Source of the DNA: Camillea tinctor
Taxonomy: Eukaryota; Ascomycota; Sordariomycetes; Xylariales; Xylariaceae
Reading direction: 5' to 3'
DNA length: 64,000 bases
Assembly (NCBI GenBank): GCA_022578605.1
Contig: MU394066.1
Location: forward strand, 496,001-560,000
Part shown: positions 32,513 through 45,600 of the stretch, piece after piece
How the letters are laid out: every line of letters begins with the position of its first letter
How positions within the stretch are numbered: position 1 is the first letter of the stretch
Notes under the pieces: generated by a model
Database searches by the model: none
What the model saw: only the letters and a program-made list of their open reading frames with translations
What the model was told of the DNA's origin: nothing
Program-made: the position numbers and the translations under genes

Positions 32513-35500
32513 CTTGATTGTTTTTGGGTGGTAAGTAGAAAATCACGAACGCGCGGACGGTTCGGGGCGAAGTGGGTATCGATTAAAGAATTTCTAGGTG
32601 GTGGTAGGTTGGTAGTAAGGTAGCGGCCAGCGCAAGTAGAAATAGAAGAGGCTTTTTGTTTCTAAAAGTAGAAAGGGAAATGAATAAGAATGAATTTCTA
32701 TCGCAAAAATAATAAGTGGGTGTTTTGGTTGGTGGTTGGTGAATTTGGTGAACTGAGTAAACTTGGTGGGCTGGCGACAAAAGGAATGCGAAGGAGAGAA
32801 TGAGGATGAAAAGTGGTAAAAGTTGGTAGTGGTGGGAAGTAAAAGTGGTGAAGTAAGTGGTTCTTCTTCTAAGTAAGAAATCCACTACAACCAAAAACCG
32901 CCAAAATAGTATCAAAATGTACCGAATGAGGTTTCGTAGCGCATAGGGTATATAACAATCTATTCGTCCCTCGTCTCCGTCTTCGTCTTCGTCTTCTTCT
33001 CGTTTATCGTCGCCTTTATCTTCACCTTCGCCGTTACCCGTCGTGTACTATCGTGGGGGGGGGTGGGTGTGTCTCTTTTATCACAACGCGTTTGGTGGAT
33101 TGATTGATTGATTACAGGATGGTTGGATTTGTATGAGAAAGGAAAAAAAAAGAGAGACAAAGAGGATTAGAACAAGAGTTTGGGACCTAAGGCCAGGGTG
33201 TTTGTTCCAAGTTTGGAAGCTCAACTCGGCGGGGATACCCTGGTCAACCGTCATAATTTCACTAGCTATTCCCTTTTAGGGGTGGCGGAGTGGCGGTGCC
33301 TTCATCCTCAGCCTATCGATCGTTGCAGGGGTCTAGGATGTGTCTTTTTGGGCTTGGGCTTGAACTTGGGAGGTCTATGTTTTGCGAAGGGGACACGCAA
33401 TTCTACTCTCTACACTAATCAATTAGGTGATCACGTTTCCATTATACAAATCGGTTAGATGTAAGTTGGTAATTTTCTGGTGTAGAAGTAGGTTACGGAA
33501 TATTCGGTTTCTGATCAGTTGACCATCACCAATCTGCATCGACTCTGCATGTCAATACGCACAATTCCTAGCCTTATCTGGCAGGTTCATATGTCACCTA
33601 TCGGTCATTCCATCTATCATTCGGCTCTTTTATCACGGGCGAATCTCGCACCTATGCATCCGCTCTAATGCCTCCGGCCTACATAATCTATGTAAGTAGT
33701 CGAAGCATGTGTTTTTATGTAATGCACGTAACTATGTCCATGTATCCATGATGTCTATATATATATACCTTATATCATGGGGAACTACCTATATACCTAA
33801 TCTAACTGGGTTGGCTTAAACTCCTATGTAGACAATACGATACATTTCCAATAGCACTGTTCCTAGATTAGGTAAGTTGATCAATTGAGGTCCAATATAT
33901 TGGCTTACTCTTTTTTTTTGCGCCTCCCGACGTGGCATACGGAGAGCAACCAGACCATGTTGGTATGATGTAAGTCCTTGTTTAGTTGGTGAATGCGAGG
34001 TCTCTTTACACTAGTTCCCGGACTTCCCACGGTTTGATCAGCCATGGAATAGAGAGGAAGTACGCTGATGCTAAATGCGGTACAACAAATGCATATCATA
34101 TTAATATCGGAATGAAAAAAAGGATGAAAGAAAAAAGATCAAACAACAGCTGACTTGCTTGTATACTATGTACTATTGTGTGCATCAATACATGTAATGC
34201 GCCTACTTACGCGTACGTCTGCATCACCTGCGCCTTGCTTGCTCCATGCCTCTATATCTTATTGAGAAGGAAGATGGCGACTTGAACTACCTATTATCAA
34301 CTGGAGAATGACCCCGCGCGCAAAAGCTGTGGAATAAATTGAAACATGCAGATCACAGTCAATAACTGAAACACATAAGTATTGTCATAAGTATTGTATG
34401 TAACATAGTTCAAATTGACATGGGGAACAATTATCTATACTAATTTGCTGCTCACCGGTTCTGTGTCCCCAAGGCATGTAGGTATAAATATGGGATGTTA
34501 TGCATATAGTGCATGTATGTGCATGTCTATGCCTAGATCCTTAGGTTAATGGATAATAACCTTATAACCTTCTATACACTTACAACCTTGGCTTGGTGGA
34601 AGTCTGGTTAAATCTATCAATGTTTTATGTTACGGCAAAAGAGAGAGAGACGTTTAGGTTATACTACCTCTTACTAGTAGTAGTAGTAGTATTACTTATG
34701 CCGACTAACATATATGCAAGGTAGATACAGAGCATAGTTACATAATTGTATCAAATATATGAACTTCTCTTCTCTTTTATTACTCTGCTCGATAATAGTA
34801 CCTCTCGTATCTTTCTTATGGAATCTAAATTACATTTGGTGTTTGATGGATGTATCGTGGTTTCGGCATTGGGCGGCAGCGCTAGGTGTAAAGCATGTCA
34901 AGGTCTTTGCTACATTTTTTATACAAAGTACATACGCGTATAACATCATTATGCTTAATGCCTGGCACTAATTAGTTCACTAATTAGTTCACTAATTAGT
35001 TCATAAAGGGAATAAACTCGTGTTCAGCGGGCTTCAAGGTTGTCTGACATGCGCTAAAACACACCGTGCTCAGGTCACCTAGCAGGCAGGAACTCGTCAT
35101 TCTAGGTAAATCCGTAGTGGAAGTGGAGTTATCGTCATTCATCAATCTACCGATGGCCCCATTCCACTCTTAGGCAAGGTTTTACTTACTTTGATAGGTA
35201 ATAGAAGAAGAAAAAAAAGAAACTAAAAAAAAAAACTAATAGTAGGTTATGTACCTAACTTTTAACTTTCGTACCTACATTATCCCAATGCTCAATCAAT
35301 TTCTCAACCTTCCTCCGTTCGCCGCCACTCACATTCGCTCACCTTCATATCTTCGAAACACACACTCACCAGCACACCACACACTCTTTTTTCGTTCCTT
35401 TAATAGGCACTGGACATCGTCGCCGGAGAACCTAAAGTTCTGTCCTTTGTACATCGTGATATCTATTATCTACCTAACCTACCTTTACCTAACCTTCCTC

Positions 35501-35863
35501 GCCGTTTCTTCTTAACTTTTTATGTTATATTATCTATTTATTTTATTTATTTACTTATCTATTTTTTTACTTCAGAACGTCGAGTATCCAACACATATAA
35601 GACTCTTCTTTTTCTCTCTTTTCCCCAAGATACCCGTGTATTCTTCTGTCTATCAAGTAAATGGTCTAAACCCCCTCTTCCCTTGTCTTCTCGTGATTAG
35701 CCGCTTTGCCTCACTCCCCGTGCGATATTCGCGACACGGCGGTCAGCAGATCCAGTTTCGCATCAATCCAACTTCAGGCCGTTCATAAATACTTTGCGCC
35801 GTCTGCCTGTCCCACCCGGGGCATGTTATAATTGACTATACACGTTTGCTTTATCTTGGTGTG
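32513..35863. other. Long divergent spacer with pyrimidine-rich leaders
   Basis: From 32520 to 33160 the minus strand is pyrimidine-rich, typical of a fungal 5' leader and promoter for SED5. From 35,330 to 35,780 the plus strand is similarly CT-rich, likely the leader of the gene at 35864. Between them lie AT-rich DNA, a TAG run (34674-34691) and a 12-bp tandem repeat (34967-35002). No gene seen. Confidence 0.5.
34967..35002. repeat. 12-bp tandem repeat, three units
   Basis: ACTAATTAGTTC three times in a row. Each unit contains the palindrome ACTAATTAGT. Confidence 0.85.
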
Positions 35864-38800
35864 ATGGACTCTGGAACCTACAATAACGTTCGCCGAGACA
35901 CGAACTCGCTGTCGCCCATGTGAGTTTATAACTGCAACTACCTCTCTCGTGTTCTCTCTATGACCTCCATAAAATTTGATCCAGATTTGCTTTGGGTTTG
36001 TAGGCTTAGTCGCTAACCGGTAGTCTTCACCGTACGTAGGCCTCCAGCCACGCCAGGTGTAACTTCATATAAGACCAACGTAAATAGAACCAAGACGAGG
36101 AAATGGGTCGAGGCGAAAGTACAGAGCTACGATGGCGACGATTGGGGCAACGAGTACGACGACGAGCCGTATGACGAGCCTGCAGAGCCAGAGCCTCCGA
36201 AGATGGCTGGAACAGGCCGAGGGCAGCTCTCTCAGTCATCGCGATCTTTCACTCAACCTCTTGCTCCTAGCACCGCTGCTCCTACGATTCCACCTTACAA
36301 AGCTGCCACCGCAGCTCTCCGAAAGACCAGTGGCCCGCCGTTACTACACGTCCAGACGCAACCGATCTCGTCAACCGTAAACCCACGGGCCGCCCCAGAC
36401 CAATCACAAAAACCAGGTGGTTTATATACAGGGCGCCCAGAGTACCAGTCAGTAGGGTCGCTGGCGTCGCAAAACCGGCTATCGCCCACGACCCAGGGTT
36501 CGGGGCTAGTAGCGTCTCGTTTTCCTCCTCGCCAGAGCAGCATGACCCAGCTAAAACAGAGTCAACCAGGACAACAAGGTCCGCAAGGTGCTCGTGATAT
36601 GGTGAACAATGCAGTGGCTAGGATCGAGCAACGATCCGCATCCACATCCCCATCCATAAGTCAGACGGCGGACATTCCAGGAAAGACTTTGCCGGTGGTT
36701 AGGCCGGCAGACATGTACCGGCGGACAAGCGAAGAAAAAGAGACCACTGCACAGCCTAGATACCATCTAGACGATCCTCAGAAACCCCCAGCCACCGGGG
36801 CACAGCACATACCACCTACTCTAGAACCCGAGTCGCAAAAGAAACAAGAAACTGGGGAGGACCGGCGCTTGTCTGTTAGCCCTCAACTGCCAGACCTGGT
36901 GCGCATGTCGGGATTTGGGGACGACTTTTTCTCTATGGGACCAAGATATAGCACTGCACAGCCCGCACTGAAGCTTGCGTCGATATCGGACGACCGGCCA
37001 CACGAGACGGGTGGCAAAGATGCAGGGTCCAGTGAGAAAACACAGCCGGCCTCGAGCGCAATAGAAGGGCCAAAACTGCAACCGAACCCTGACATCATAA
37101 TGCCCCGGGCCAATGAAGTGGCGAGCAAACCTGCAGCGGCCCCTCAGCAACCAACGGTTAGACCTCAGATTCCAGGTAGTTGGGTGTCGGAGAGTACGAG
37201 TTTGGGCGCGGGACCTGAACAGCAACCATTGACCAGTCCAATGGTAAATTCAGGAGGTGCCGGTACAAGTGCTGGTCCTGGTGTTTCTGCTGCTGTTACT
37301 ACTACTGCCACCACCACTACCGAAGCCGACAGGGCGGTGACCCCCACGAACACGAACACGAAAATAAACATGAACATGAACACGAACATAAACAAGGAGA
37401 ACAATAACAGCAGCAACATGGACATGGAACCAACCACACAGATAAAACACCTACCCTCTTCAGATCAAACCCTAACCACCATGGCCAAGATCTCCAGCGA
37501 CTTCGGCCGCCCCACCGGGCAGCACGATGATGCAGTGGCTTCTGCCGTCATCTCAGCTGGACCTGGCTTCCACCCAACCCCTCCTTCTCTTTACCCTTTG
37601 AAAACCGACAATTCCCTCGCACGCCGCGCACCGCCCGTTCAACCAACCACGTCGGCCCCATCCGAGTTCGCCCCTACCGCCCCATTAAAACCACATCGTC
37701 TCAGCATCAATCCCCAAAGCGACGTCGCTGTATCATCGACACATGAACAGACACCTACCATTAGCACGGCCGGTACGGGGTCGCCGGAGAAGGAAAGCGA
37801 CAAGCTGCGGGAAGAGATTATCAAGTCTCTGGGACCCTCAGGTGGTGATGCCGTGCTGAGCCAATCGCCGCACGGTAGAGAGCCGGCCCCCGGCGAGCTG
37901 TCTCGGGAGAGCACATACCTATCCGACGTTTACGATGATTACCTCCTGGCAGGCGAAGAGAAGTCGCTGCAGGAGACGGGCGACGAATTGAAGAGAGAAT
38001 ACATGATGTCTGCCAATCAATCTCCGGGGGCTCGCAACACGGGCCACCCGCCTGTCGCAGATATCGCGCCCCTGAGCCCACAGAGGGGTCCCAAGTCTCC
38101 CAAGTCGCCCCAGTCAGAATTCTCCGACAGACCACGGCGATTTTCCTGGGAACAAAGCTTGGAGCAGGTCGGATTGAGCCCTGTCGCGAGTAAATCGCCT
38201 GCGCTTGCCATTTTGCCTGCTTCGCACTCCGCCGACACCGAAAAGATAGTTTCACCCCAGAATGATGCCGCGCTATCTAGCTTCGATGCTCTCCATGCGC
38301 ACCCGCTGCTTAGCGATGGAAGTGCTTCGCAGCGAGTGTCGCAAGTGAGTAGCCGCGGCCCCGACGACGCAGGCATACCCTTCGAGCCCCCCTCCCCTCT
38401 ATCGAATGTAGCGAGCAGGAGTCCCAGAATCGGTCCCGACGGTACCGCCAGGGGATCACAGCTATCGCTTGCCGAGGAAAAAGAGGCAGAGCTCACGGAC
38501 CGTTTGGGTTCCAGTTCACCAGAGCTGCACCCCGCCCTAGCCGCCGGAGAACCATCGCCAGATGTAATACCCCCCTTATCAGGCCTACCGCATGACGCCA
38601 CTAGCTCACAACAACAACAACCCAAGGTCCTCACCTTCCGCGAGATCCTCAACATCGCCTCGACAGAGCACCGCATCCAGACCTTCGAAGAGACGCGCCA
38701 CCAATTCACAACCATGGACAGCGGGCTCGCGAACTGGCTCGTGTTCATGCAGAACCAAGCCGAGCACGAAAGCGGGGAGCCCTTCTCGGCCACATTACTG

Positions 38801-39061
38801 TCGCCGACCCAACACTCGCCCACCGCCCAGCAACAGCAGTTCCCCAACGCCTCCGCGGGCATCGGACGCACGCCCTCGGGCGCGGGCGGCGGCGCCGGAA
38901 CCCAGGGCTTCGGGGCTGCGTCGAGGGCCGCGGGAACTAAGAGTAAGGAGCTACTCCACACGGCGGAGGTGTTTGGTAATAAGGGCCTCAAGACCGGGAT
39001 GAAGCTATTTAATAAGGGGCGTAGTAAATTGAGGGAGCGCGCGGCGGCGAATCAGAATTAG
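35864..39061 (+). CDS. Conserved disordered filamentous-fungal protein, 1025 aa
   Basis: join(35864..35919,36040..39061). A 120-nt intron (GTGAGT to CGTAG) joins a short first exon (MDSGTYNNVRRDTNSLSP) to the long one. The first 70 residues are strongly conserved-looking: TSYKTNVNRTKTRKWVEA, then QSYDGDDWGNEYDDE. The middle 800 residues are Ser/Pro/Gln-rich and low complexity, with an Asn/Met/Thr stretch near 400-430. A conserved C-terminal module lies at about 880-925 (LTFREILNIASTEHRI, then FTTMDSGLANWLVFM), and the end (about 984-1023) is helical and basic (LLHTAEVFGNKGL, KLFNKGRSKLRER). I recognise this architecture from Pezizomycotina, where it is uncharacterised. Short conserved ends on a disordered spacer suggest a scaffold or tether, which is inference. 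Confidence 0.8.
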
Positions 39062-42000
39062 GGGAGGGCGGTGGAAGGGGAGGGGAAGGGTAAGATAAGG
39101 GGATAGGGGAGGGAGATAGGGGAGAGGGGGGATGGAAATAAGGGGGGAGGAGAGAGAAGAGGGGGTAGCTAGTTAATTTTCGAAATATCATATTTTTTTT
39201 TCTGAGTCTATTTTCTTTTCTCTACGTTATCGGGGTTCGCACGTCGTTCCTGGTCCCCCTTCTACATGTTTTTTTTTCTTTTGGAATCTCTTTCTCTATA
39301 TTGACTATGCGGCTAGGTTACCTTAGCTAGGGAAGCACGGGAGGCGGTTATGGGGCATATGTATTATGGATGGGAGATTGGGGACGGTGATGGGGATGGG
39401 GATGGTGATATGTTCGGGTTTAAGGGGATGGGAAAGCAAAGCAAAGCAAAGCAAAGGCGCTGGTTTGAATTTCGTTACGGTGTTTGATTTGGCTAAGTAG
39501 GAGGAGGAGGAGCGAGCATATACGGAGCTTAGCTTTTTATTTCTACTTCATCGGGTTTACGGGCTGGGATCGTAGGAATATACATATATATATTGATATT
39601 TGATAACTTTGGTGCACCTGTCTTACCTTACTTTCGCTCTGTCTGTCTCTGGTTTTGTAAGAAGTTTTTGGAGATAATTGACCACGACTTTCGATATGGG
39701 TTTGAAGTATGTAAAGGGATTTTGCGGGGTGATTGATTGATTACTACCCCCCCTTTTTTTTGTTATTGTTTATTCCCTGGGTTAGGTACATGGCATAGTA
39801 ACAAAGTCGTTTGTATGTTGTTGGTTTCAGCTTGGGAAGGTTGCAGATGAGGAGGACGTGTACGTACATATGTATTCGTGAACGGGTTGGATGACAGGAT
39901 GTGATCGGATGAATTGGGACTTGGGAAGGATTGGGAGCACGAATCTTATTATTATTATTATTTGGTTGAAATTGGTATTACGACCACTATTATTACTATT
40001 ACTACCTACTTCCAATACCTACATGTCAACTAGGAAGATGACGGAATATTAGGTATTATTAAAACGGTCCTCGTTCTCCGATTTAAATCAAAATTCGGAA
40101 TCCTTCTGTGTCTTTTTTATACACCGACCTAACCTAGGTGCTTGAGCATTATCCTTGACATGATACATGTACGACCCAAAAGACAATGCTCTTGTTTGCT
40201 TGGGCGACGTGTGATGTAGATTAGTAGGTTGTGTAGGTTACTTACATCGACGCCAAAAAAAAAAAAAAAAAAAAAAACGTGGGAGTGACCTATTAAGGCA
40301 ACCCGCCAAATTCTCACCCACGTCGTGACACGCATGGTCCTTTTCAAGGTAAGGGGGGGTTTGAATGGGGTTTGCTTTTTTTTTCTTTTCTTCCCCTTTG
40401 GTTCGGCGCTCATTGCATCCCGATCATGTCATCGGGACATATGTAGTTAAGTTAAATGCTTGCTTACGCCGCAGACGGGCGCAGAACACATATTCAGACA
40501 ATCCTCCATCGTAGCAGTGTAATCGCTTTTGACTCGGCTTTTGCGGGTGTTCCTGATCTTTGACTTATTATATCAATGCACGCCTCGAGGACTATGCGAG
40601 AGATGCGCAGTGGTATATTTATAGTTGGGCGGTGTTTTTTGGATATTGACACTATTCTGTACTGCCCCATGGTCCTAAACTACTAATATTATTCTCGCTA
40701 CGTCAAGACGCCAATGCCAATGATATGGGCTACCTTCGTTCAGCTTGGAACGACACAAAACAACCGAAATAAAACAGAAATGCAACGTTGAGTAGAATCT
40801 GAGTAAAACATAAAACATGTGGCGTGTTTTTATTACTACTTTTTGTATTCCCTTCTTTTTATTTTCTGGTTTTCTATATTCTTTTCTCGCTTTCCCCACG
40901 ACTTCCGGCGCAAGTCTAGGGCTGAGAAGAGGGTGGGAGGGGAAGCACTATCATCACGGCCCCCAATAGAACGTGCTGCTGACACGATATATTACTCGCG
41001 TTACTAGTGCCTTGTGGACGTACATGAATAGCGCCGACTCGCAGCCTCGGCAAGGGATGATGTGTGTAGGCAGGCTGGCAGTACATGTGCGTGCAATATA
41101 GACTGATATGCGTTACCTAACTCAGATCAATACATGCTAAGGTGGGTATAGAGTTATATATTGAACTGTGTAAGTGGCACTAAGCCAGTTAGATATCCAA
41201 AATCAGTAGAAATATTGAAGGGGGAAAAGATGAGAGGGAGAAATAAATAAAGAAAAGAAAAGAAAAAGGCAATAGGGCAAGTATAGCTTGTCCTTTATGT
41301 ATAATGCTCCGCGTGGCTTTATGTACAGTACCACTTACAGGGTGGGATGGATCTGACGGGCGGATTGAGAGTTATTACACGGTTATTACAAGGTGGCAGA
41401 GAAGTTGAACGTGGGACTATACTTACACCAAGCTGGCTAGCCCAGATTATATCTTACATGTACCATGATGTATGTAGGTTTCTGTATTGCGTAGTACTGT
41501 TATTATTGTAGTAGTGATATCCCAAATCGTGGGTAGTATATAGTAAGTCGGGTAATGATATGTATAATGGAAAAGAATGCCATCTATCATCCTCACATAT
41601 GGAGACTAGCATCCACTTATTAGTTACCAACTTGCTCCCCCCTCCTCCCAAGCCCCCTCCAGAACATGTCCATGTTTAGATGCTGTATCCACATTCACTA
41701 CCTTGCCTTTTCTCTAACCAGGTGTGTACCAGCCTTCACCATCATCGCATGCATCGTATTCTAGCCTTTACCCATCAAGCCATAATACAGCCTTTGGTCA
41801 CTCAACAAGGCACGGCTAGTGTACATATGTACCAACTTAGACAGATATAAAGTATTCACATGGTGTTCACATGGTGTTCACATAGCTATCTTGTCCATAG
41901 GTACACAGTCAGCCTACCTTATGTACATACCTACCTAGATCTAGACTGCCTTGCCTTGGCCTTGCCTACAGTAGCAGAGTCACACACAGGTTGCCGATTG

Positions 42001-42659
42001 CAACGTAGCCACATAAAGTATTACTCTCACTGCTGCAGTTTTGGGGTGGATGGCGGCACGGAGAAAAGAAAATCGTGGTAGGAGGGTGCATATTAATACA
42101 GGGTGGACTTCTCTCTTCCTCTTCGTGTCTGTCAGTAGGTAGACGTCACCGCCGCCTACGTCAAAAACCGAGAGGATTCATATAAAAAAAAAGATGGACG
42201 GTCATTGTCCCCGACGATTTCCACCAAACTCCACCGACCAAACAAGGCGACAGCGACGGTGAGAGTGACGAGTGCTTTGAACTCACCAATAAATTCTATA
42301 CGACGGAAATTTTTATACGACGGACGGGCTCAGAGACGAACCCGCTGCAGGGACGGGTTCAACCTACCTAACCTAGATCAACATCGGCACCTGGAAGCAT
42401 CGGGACCACGACCACAGAGAGGCCAAAGCCCATTTTCCAGCCGCAGCATCGCAGCGCAAAACCGATAGAGAAAGACGGAAAGTCGGAAAGAAAAGAACCA
42501 AAAGAAAATCAAACCCGCTTCCTTTTTTCCATTCGCCACGTAAAACAAGTACATACCCAGGGAAAAAAAAACAAAAGTCCTACGGCTGAAGTAGTTTATT
42601 AAAGAGGAACCAGGGCTTATATTCCCCCTCCAAAAAGAATCCATAGCGCCCGCTCAGCG
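39062..42659. other. Long spacer between the two disordered-protein genes
   Basis: A purine-rich 3' flank to about 39180, an AGCAA pentamer run (39437-39457), a 23-base poly-A (40255-40277), a 14-bp direct repeat near 41860-41882 and, from about 42100, the leader of the next gene. A 22-codon upstream frame starts at ATG 42194 in that leader. A minus frame at 40129-40413 begins MSAEPKGKKRKKK but runs through the poly-A tract and is not credible. No gene seen. Confidence 0.5.
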
Positions 42660-45600
42660 ATGCGTCCCCACCAGGAACAACGGGTTCTTCGTTCGGCGAG
42701 TACCACATCTCCCACCACGCCTATTGCTACTGCTACTACTACCACTACGGTTATTGCTACTGCTAGCTCTGCATCACCGCCACGGCTAGTCCACATAGGA
42801 AGAGGAGGGACTCGGGCCGCACCGGTGGTCAAGGCGGGAATAACATCAGCAGCAGAGAATAATACTATTTATCATCAGAATAGTAGTAACAGTGGTAGGA
42901 GCCCTACTAATACTACTACTCCCACAACGATTCATGGAAGAAGAGTAGTGCTACGAGAGGGAGAAAGATATGAAAATGGGAATGGAGATGGAAATGGAGA
43001 TGAAAAAGGGAAAAGTAGTAGTACTACAGGAACTATTACTAGCAAGATTAATAGGGAGATCGGAAATGGCGCTAAGCCAGAAAGCCGGGGCCATCAGCCA
43101 ATGAAGGCATCGGAATGGACCCAGGCACCGTCCCAGCTCCAAGCATCTAAATCCCACACGCCAAACCGTAATGGGTTAGATCGAGATATACAGCAGTACC
43201 AGTACCAGCAAGTTCAGCAAAGGGACCGGGACCCCCAGCAAGAACCCCAGCAGCAACAACAGCAACAGCAACAGCTACAGCTGCAGCTATTACCTCTAAC
43301 CCACCAGAATCAGAATCAGAATCAGCAGCCACAACACCAGTACCGGTACCCGAGACGACCTCTTCATCGAAATTTTAATTCTACCAGTACTACTACTTCT
43401 TCTTCTACTACTACTACTACTACTACTACTCCTACTACTCCTACTAGTCCTACTAGTAGTCTCAATACCAATAAACTCAACCCGAACCACCAGATCAACT
43501 TGCAACGAGAACAAGAACAAGGACAACAACGAGAACAAAAACCATCTCAATTAACATCACCATCACCAACATCGTTATATTCCCCTTCCTACTACTCGTC
43601 CTCCTTTTCCCCATCAGCTGCATCTAATTCTTCTTCTTCATCTTCTTCTTCCTCTACCGTTACCCCCACAGCTTCGTCATCGTACCTTCAACAGCAACGC
43701 GAGCTACCTACAGCAGCAACTGATACTACTACCAATACTAGTACTATTTTAACCCCGACGTTAGCAGCATCCTGCATCTCACCGCTCGATCCATTGGTGT
43801 CTGGTGCAGCTGTGTCTACGTCTGCGTCTTCTTTTACGTCTGTGCCGCCTGTGCGTAGTGTGGTGCCTGGGTCTGGTATAGGAGGTGTAGGTGCAGGTGC
43901 AGGTGTAAGTGGTAGTAGTGGTGGTAATAGTAGTGTTAGTGTACCAACACCACCAACACCTACTGCTATTACTGGTAGTAGTAGTAGTGGTGGTATTCCT
44001 TTTTCACCTTCTACTACTACTACCACTATTACTTCTCACCCTAACTCTAACAACCCTAACAACTCTCACTCTCACTCTCATTCTCAGTCTCATTCTCACT
44101 TTCACCTTCACCAACCATATCAATACTACCACAACAACAACCACCACCACCACCACAACCCTCAAAATCAATATCAATCCCCTCCATCAGCCAATCCCCA
44201 TCCCACTTATCCCCATAATCATAACCATAACCATATCCATAATACCCCTACCCCTACCCCTACCCATGTTCAAGTTCATGATCAGGCTGCCCAACCCCAA
44301 CCCCATGCACTAACCCACGACCATCCTCATTATCAGTATCACCACCATCAGGCTGCGGTACCTCATCGCTCCCCTCTTCCTTCTTCTACTTCTTCTTCTC
44401 AGGCTGATGACTTAATAATCTCGCCAATTTCTGAGACACCACCTTCTTCCACCTTAGCTATATTTCGTAATCTTAATCAAAACCCCAACGAAGGAGACCT
44501 GTCGGTGTCAGCATCAGCATCAGCATCGGCATTAGCATCAACTGCTACTGCTACCACATCTACTACTACTACTACCACTACTTCTTCCTCATTGTTATCT
44601 CCTTCTTCTTCTTCGTCGCACGGTACTGTACCTGTACCTGTACCTGCACCTGCGCATGCGCATGCGCCTGCACCTACAACCTCTTCTTCTTCTTCTATAA
44701 GTGGTAGTACCAGTGCCAGTATTATTAGCAACAGCAACAATCATCATCCCCCGACTCGGGACCCATTGTTTGGCATCACTCCCTTACTCGAAGAGGCAGG
44801 GTTCGACTTTGAGCCTCAATTAGCAGCGACCGATAATCCTGATCGCGTCGCCAATTCTAATTCTGCCTTGCCTTGTTCTACTTCTACTTCTGATTCTCCG
44901 TCTGCATCCACATCTGCATCTCCATCCATATCTCTAGCTACCTGTGCTGCCCTATCTCACGCCGTCGCGCATGATGTCGCGCATTTGACCACTGACGATA
45001 ACAGATCAGACGATTGGTTTAGATATACAGCACGGAATCCAACCATCGCTAAGGATAAGGACAGAAAGTCAATCAGCGACCAGGAACAGGGAGAGGAACA
45101 GGAACAGGAACAGACCATGACTGTCGCAATGGCTGCTGCTGACATGGTCGATTTACCAGACCAGCAGCAACCGCCTAGCATGGCTGCTTCATCATCTTTT
45201 ACCCCCCTGCCTCCCATCCGTCGCACGTCGACGTTTGACATATTGAGAAACAAGGGACTGGGATTAGACGATTCTACGACTAACGAGGACAATCACGATG
45301 GAGGAGAGAGACCGGCCCCGTCTCCCGTAGACAGGGACTTCCCGTCAGCAGAGCAATCAGCACAGCAATCAGCACAGCAATCTATGCAAGGTGAAATGGC
45401 CCATTCCCACGACCACATCAACGGCCAATTATCTGCGGATCAAGTCCAATCTTCCCCGCACAATTCTGGTCAGCAATTGCCACATCAACCTCAACCTCCG
45501 AGTCAGAATAATCAGTCTCAGACTCAGCAAACACATCTCATGCAGCACCAGCACCACCAGCACCAACAACCTCCTAACGGCATCATGGCTGCCACCGCGC

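Noticed and set aside
38017..38991. 324-codon antisense frame inside the 1025-aa gene
   Set aside because: The sense strand is a spliced gene with conserved ends. The antisense frame is Ser/Pro-rich complementary shadow.
40129..40413. Minus frame starting with a Lys-rich peptide
   Set aside because: It runs through a 23-base poly-A tract that becomes poly-Phe, with no conserved motif or splice signals.
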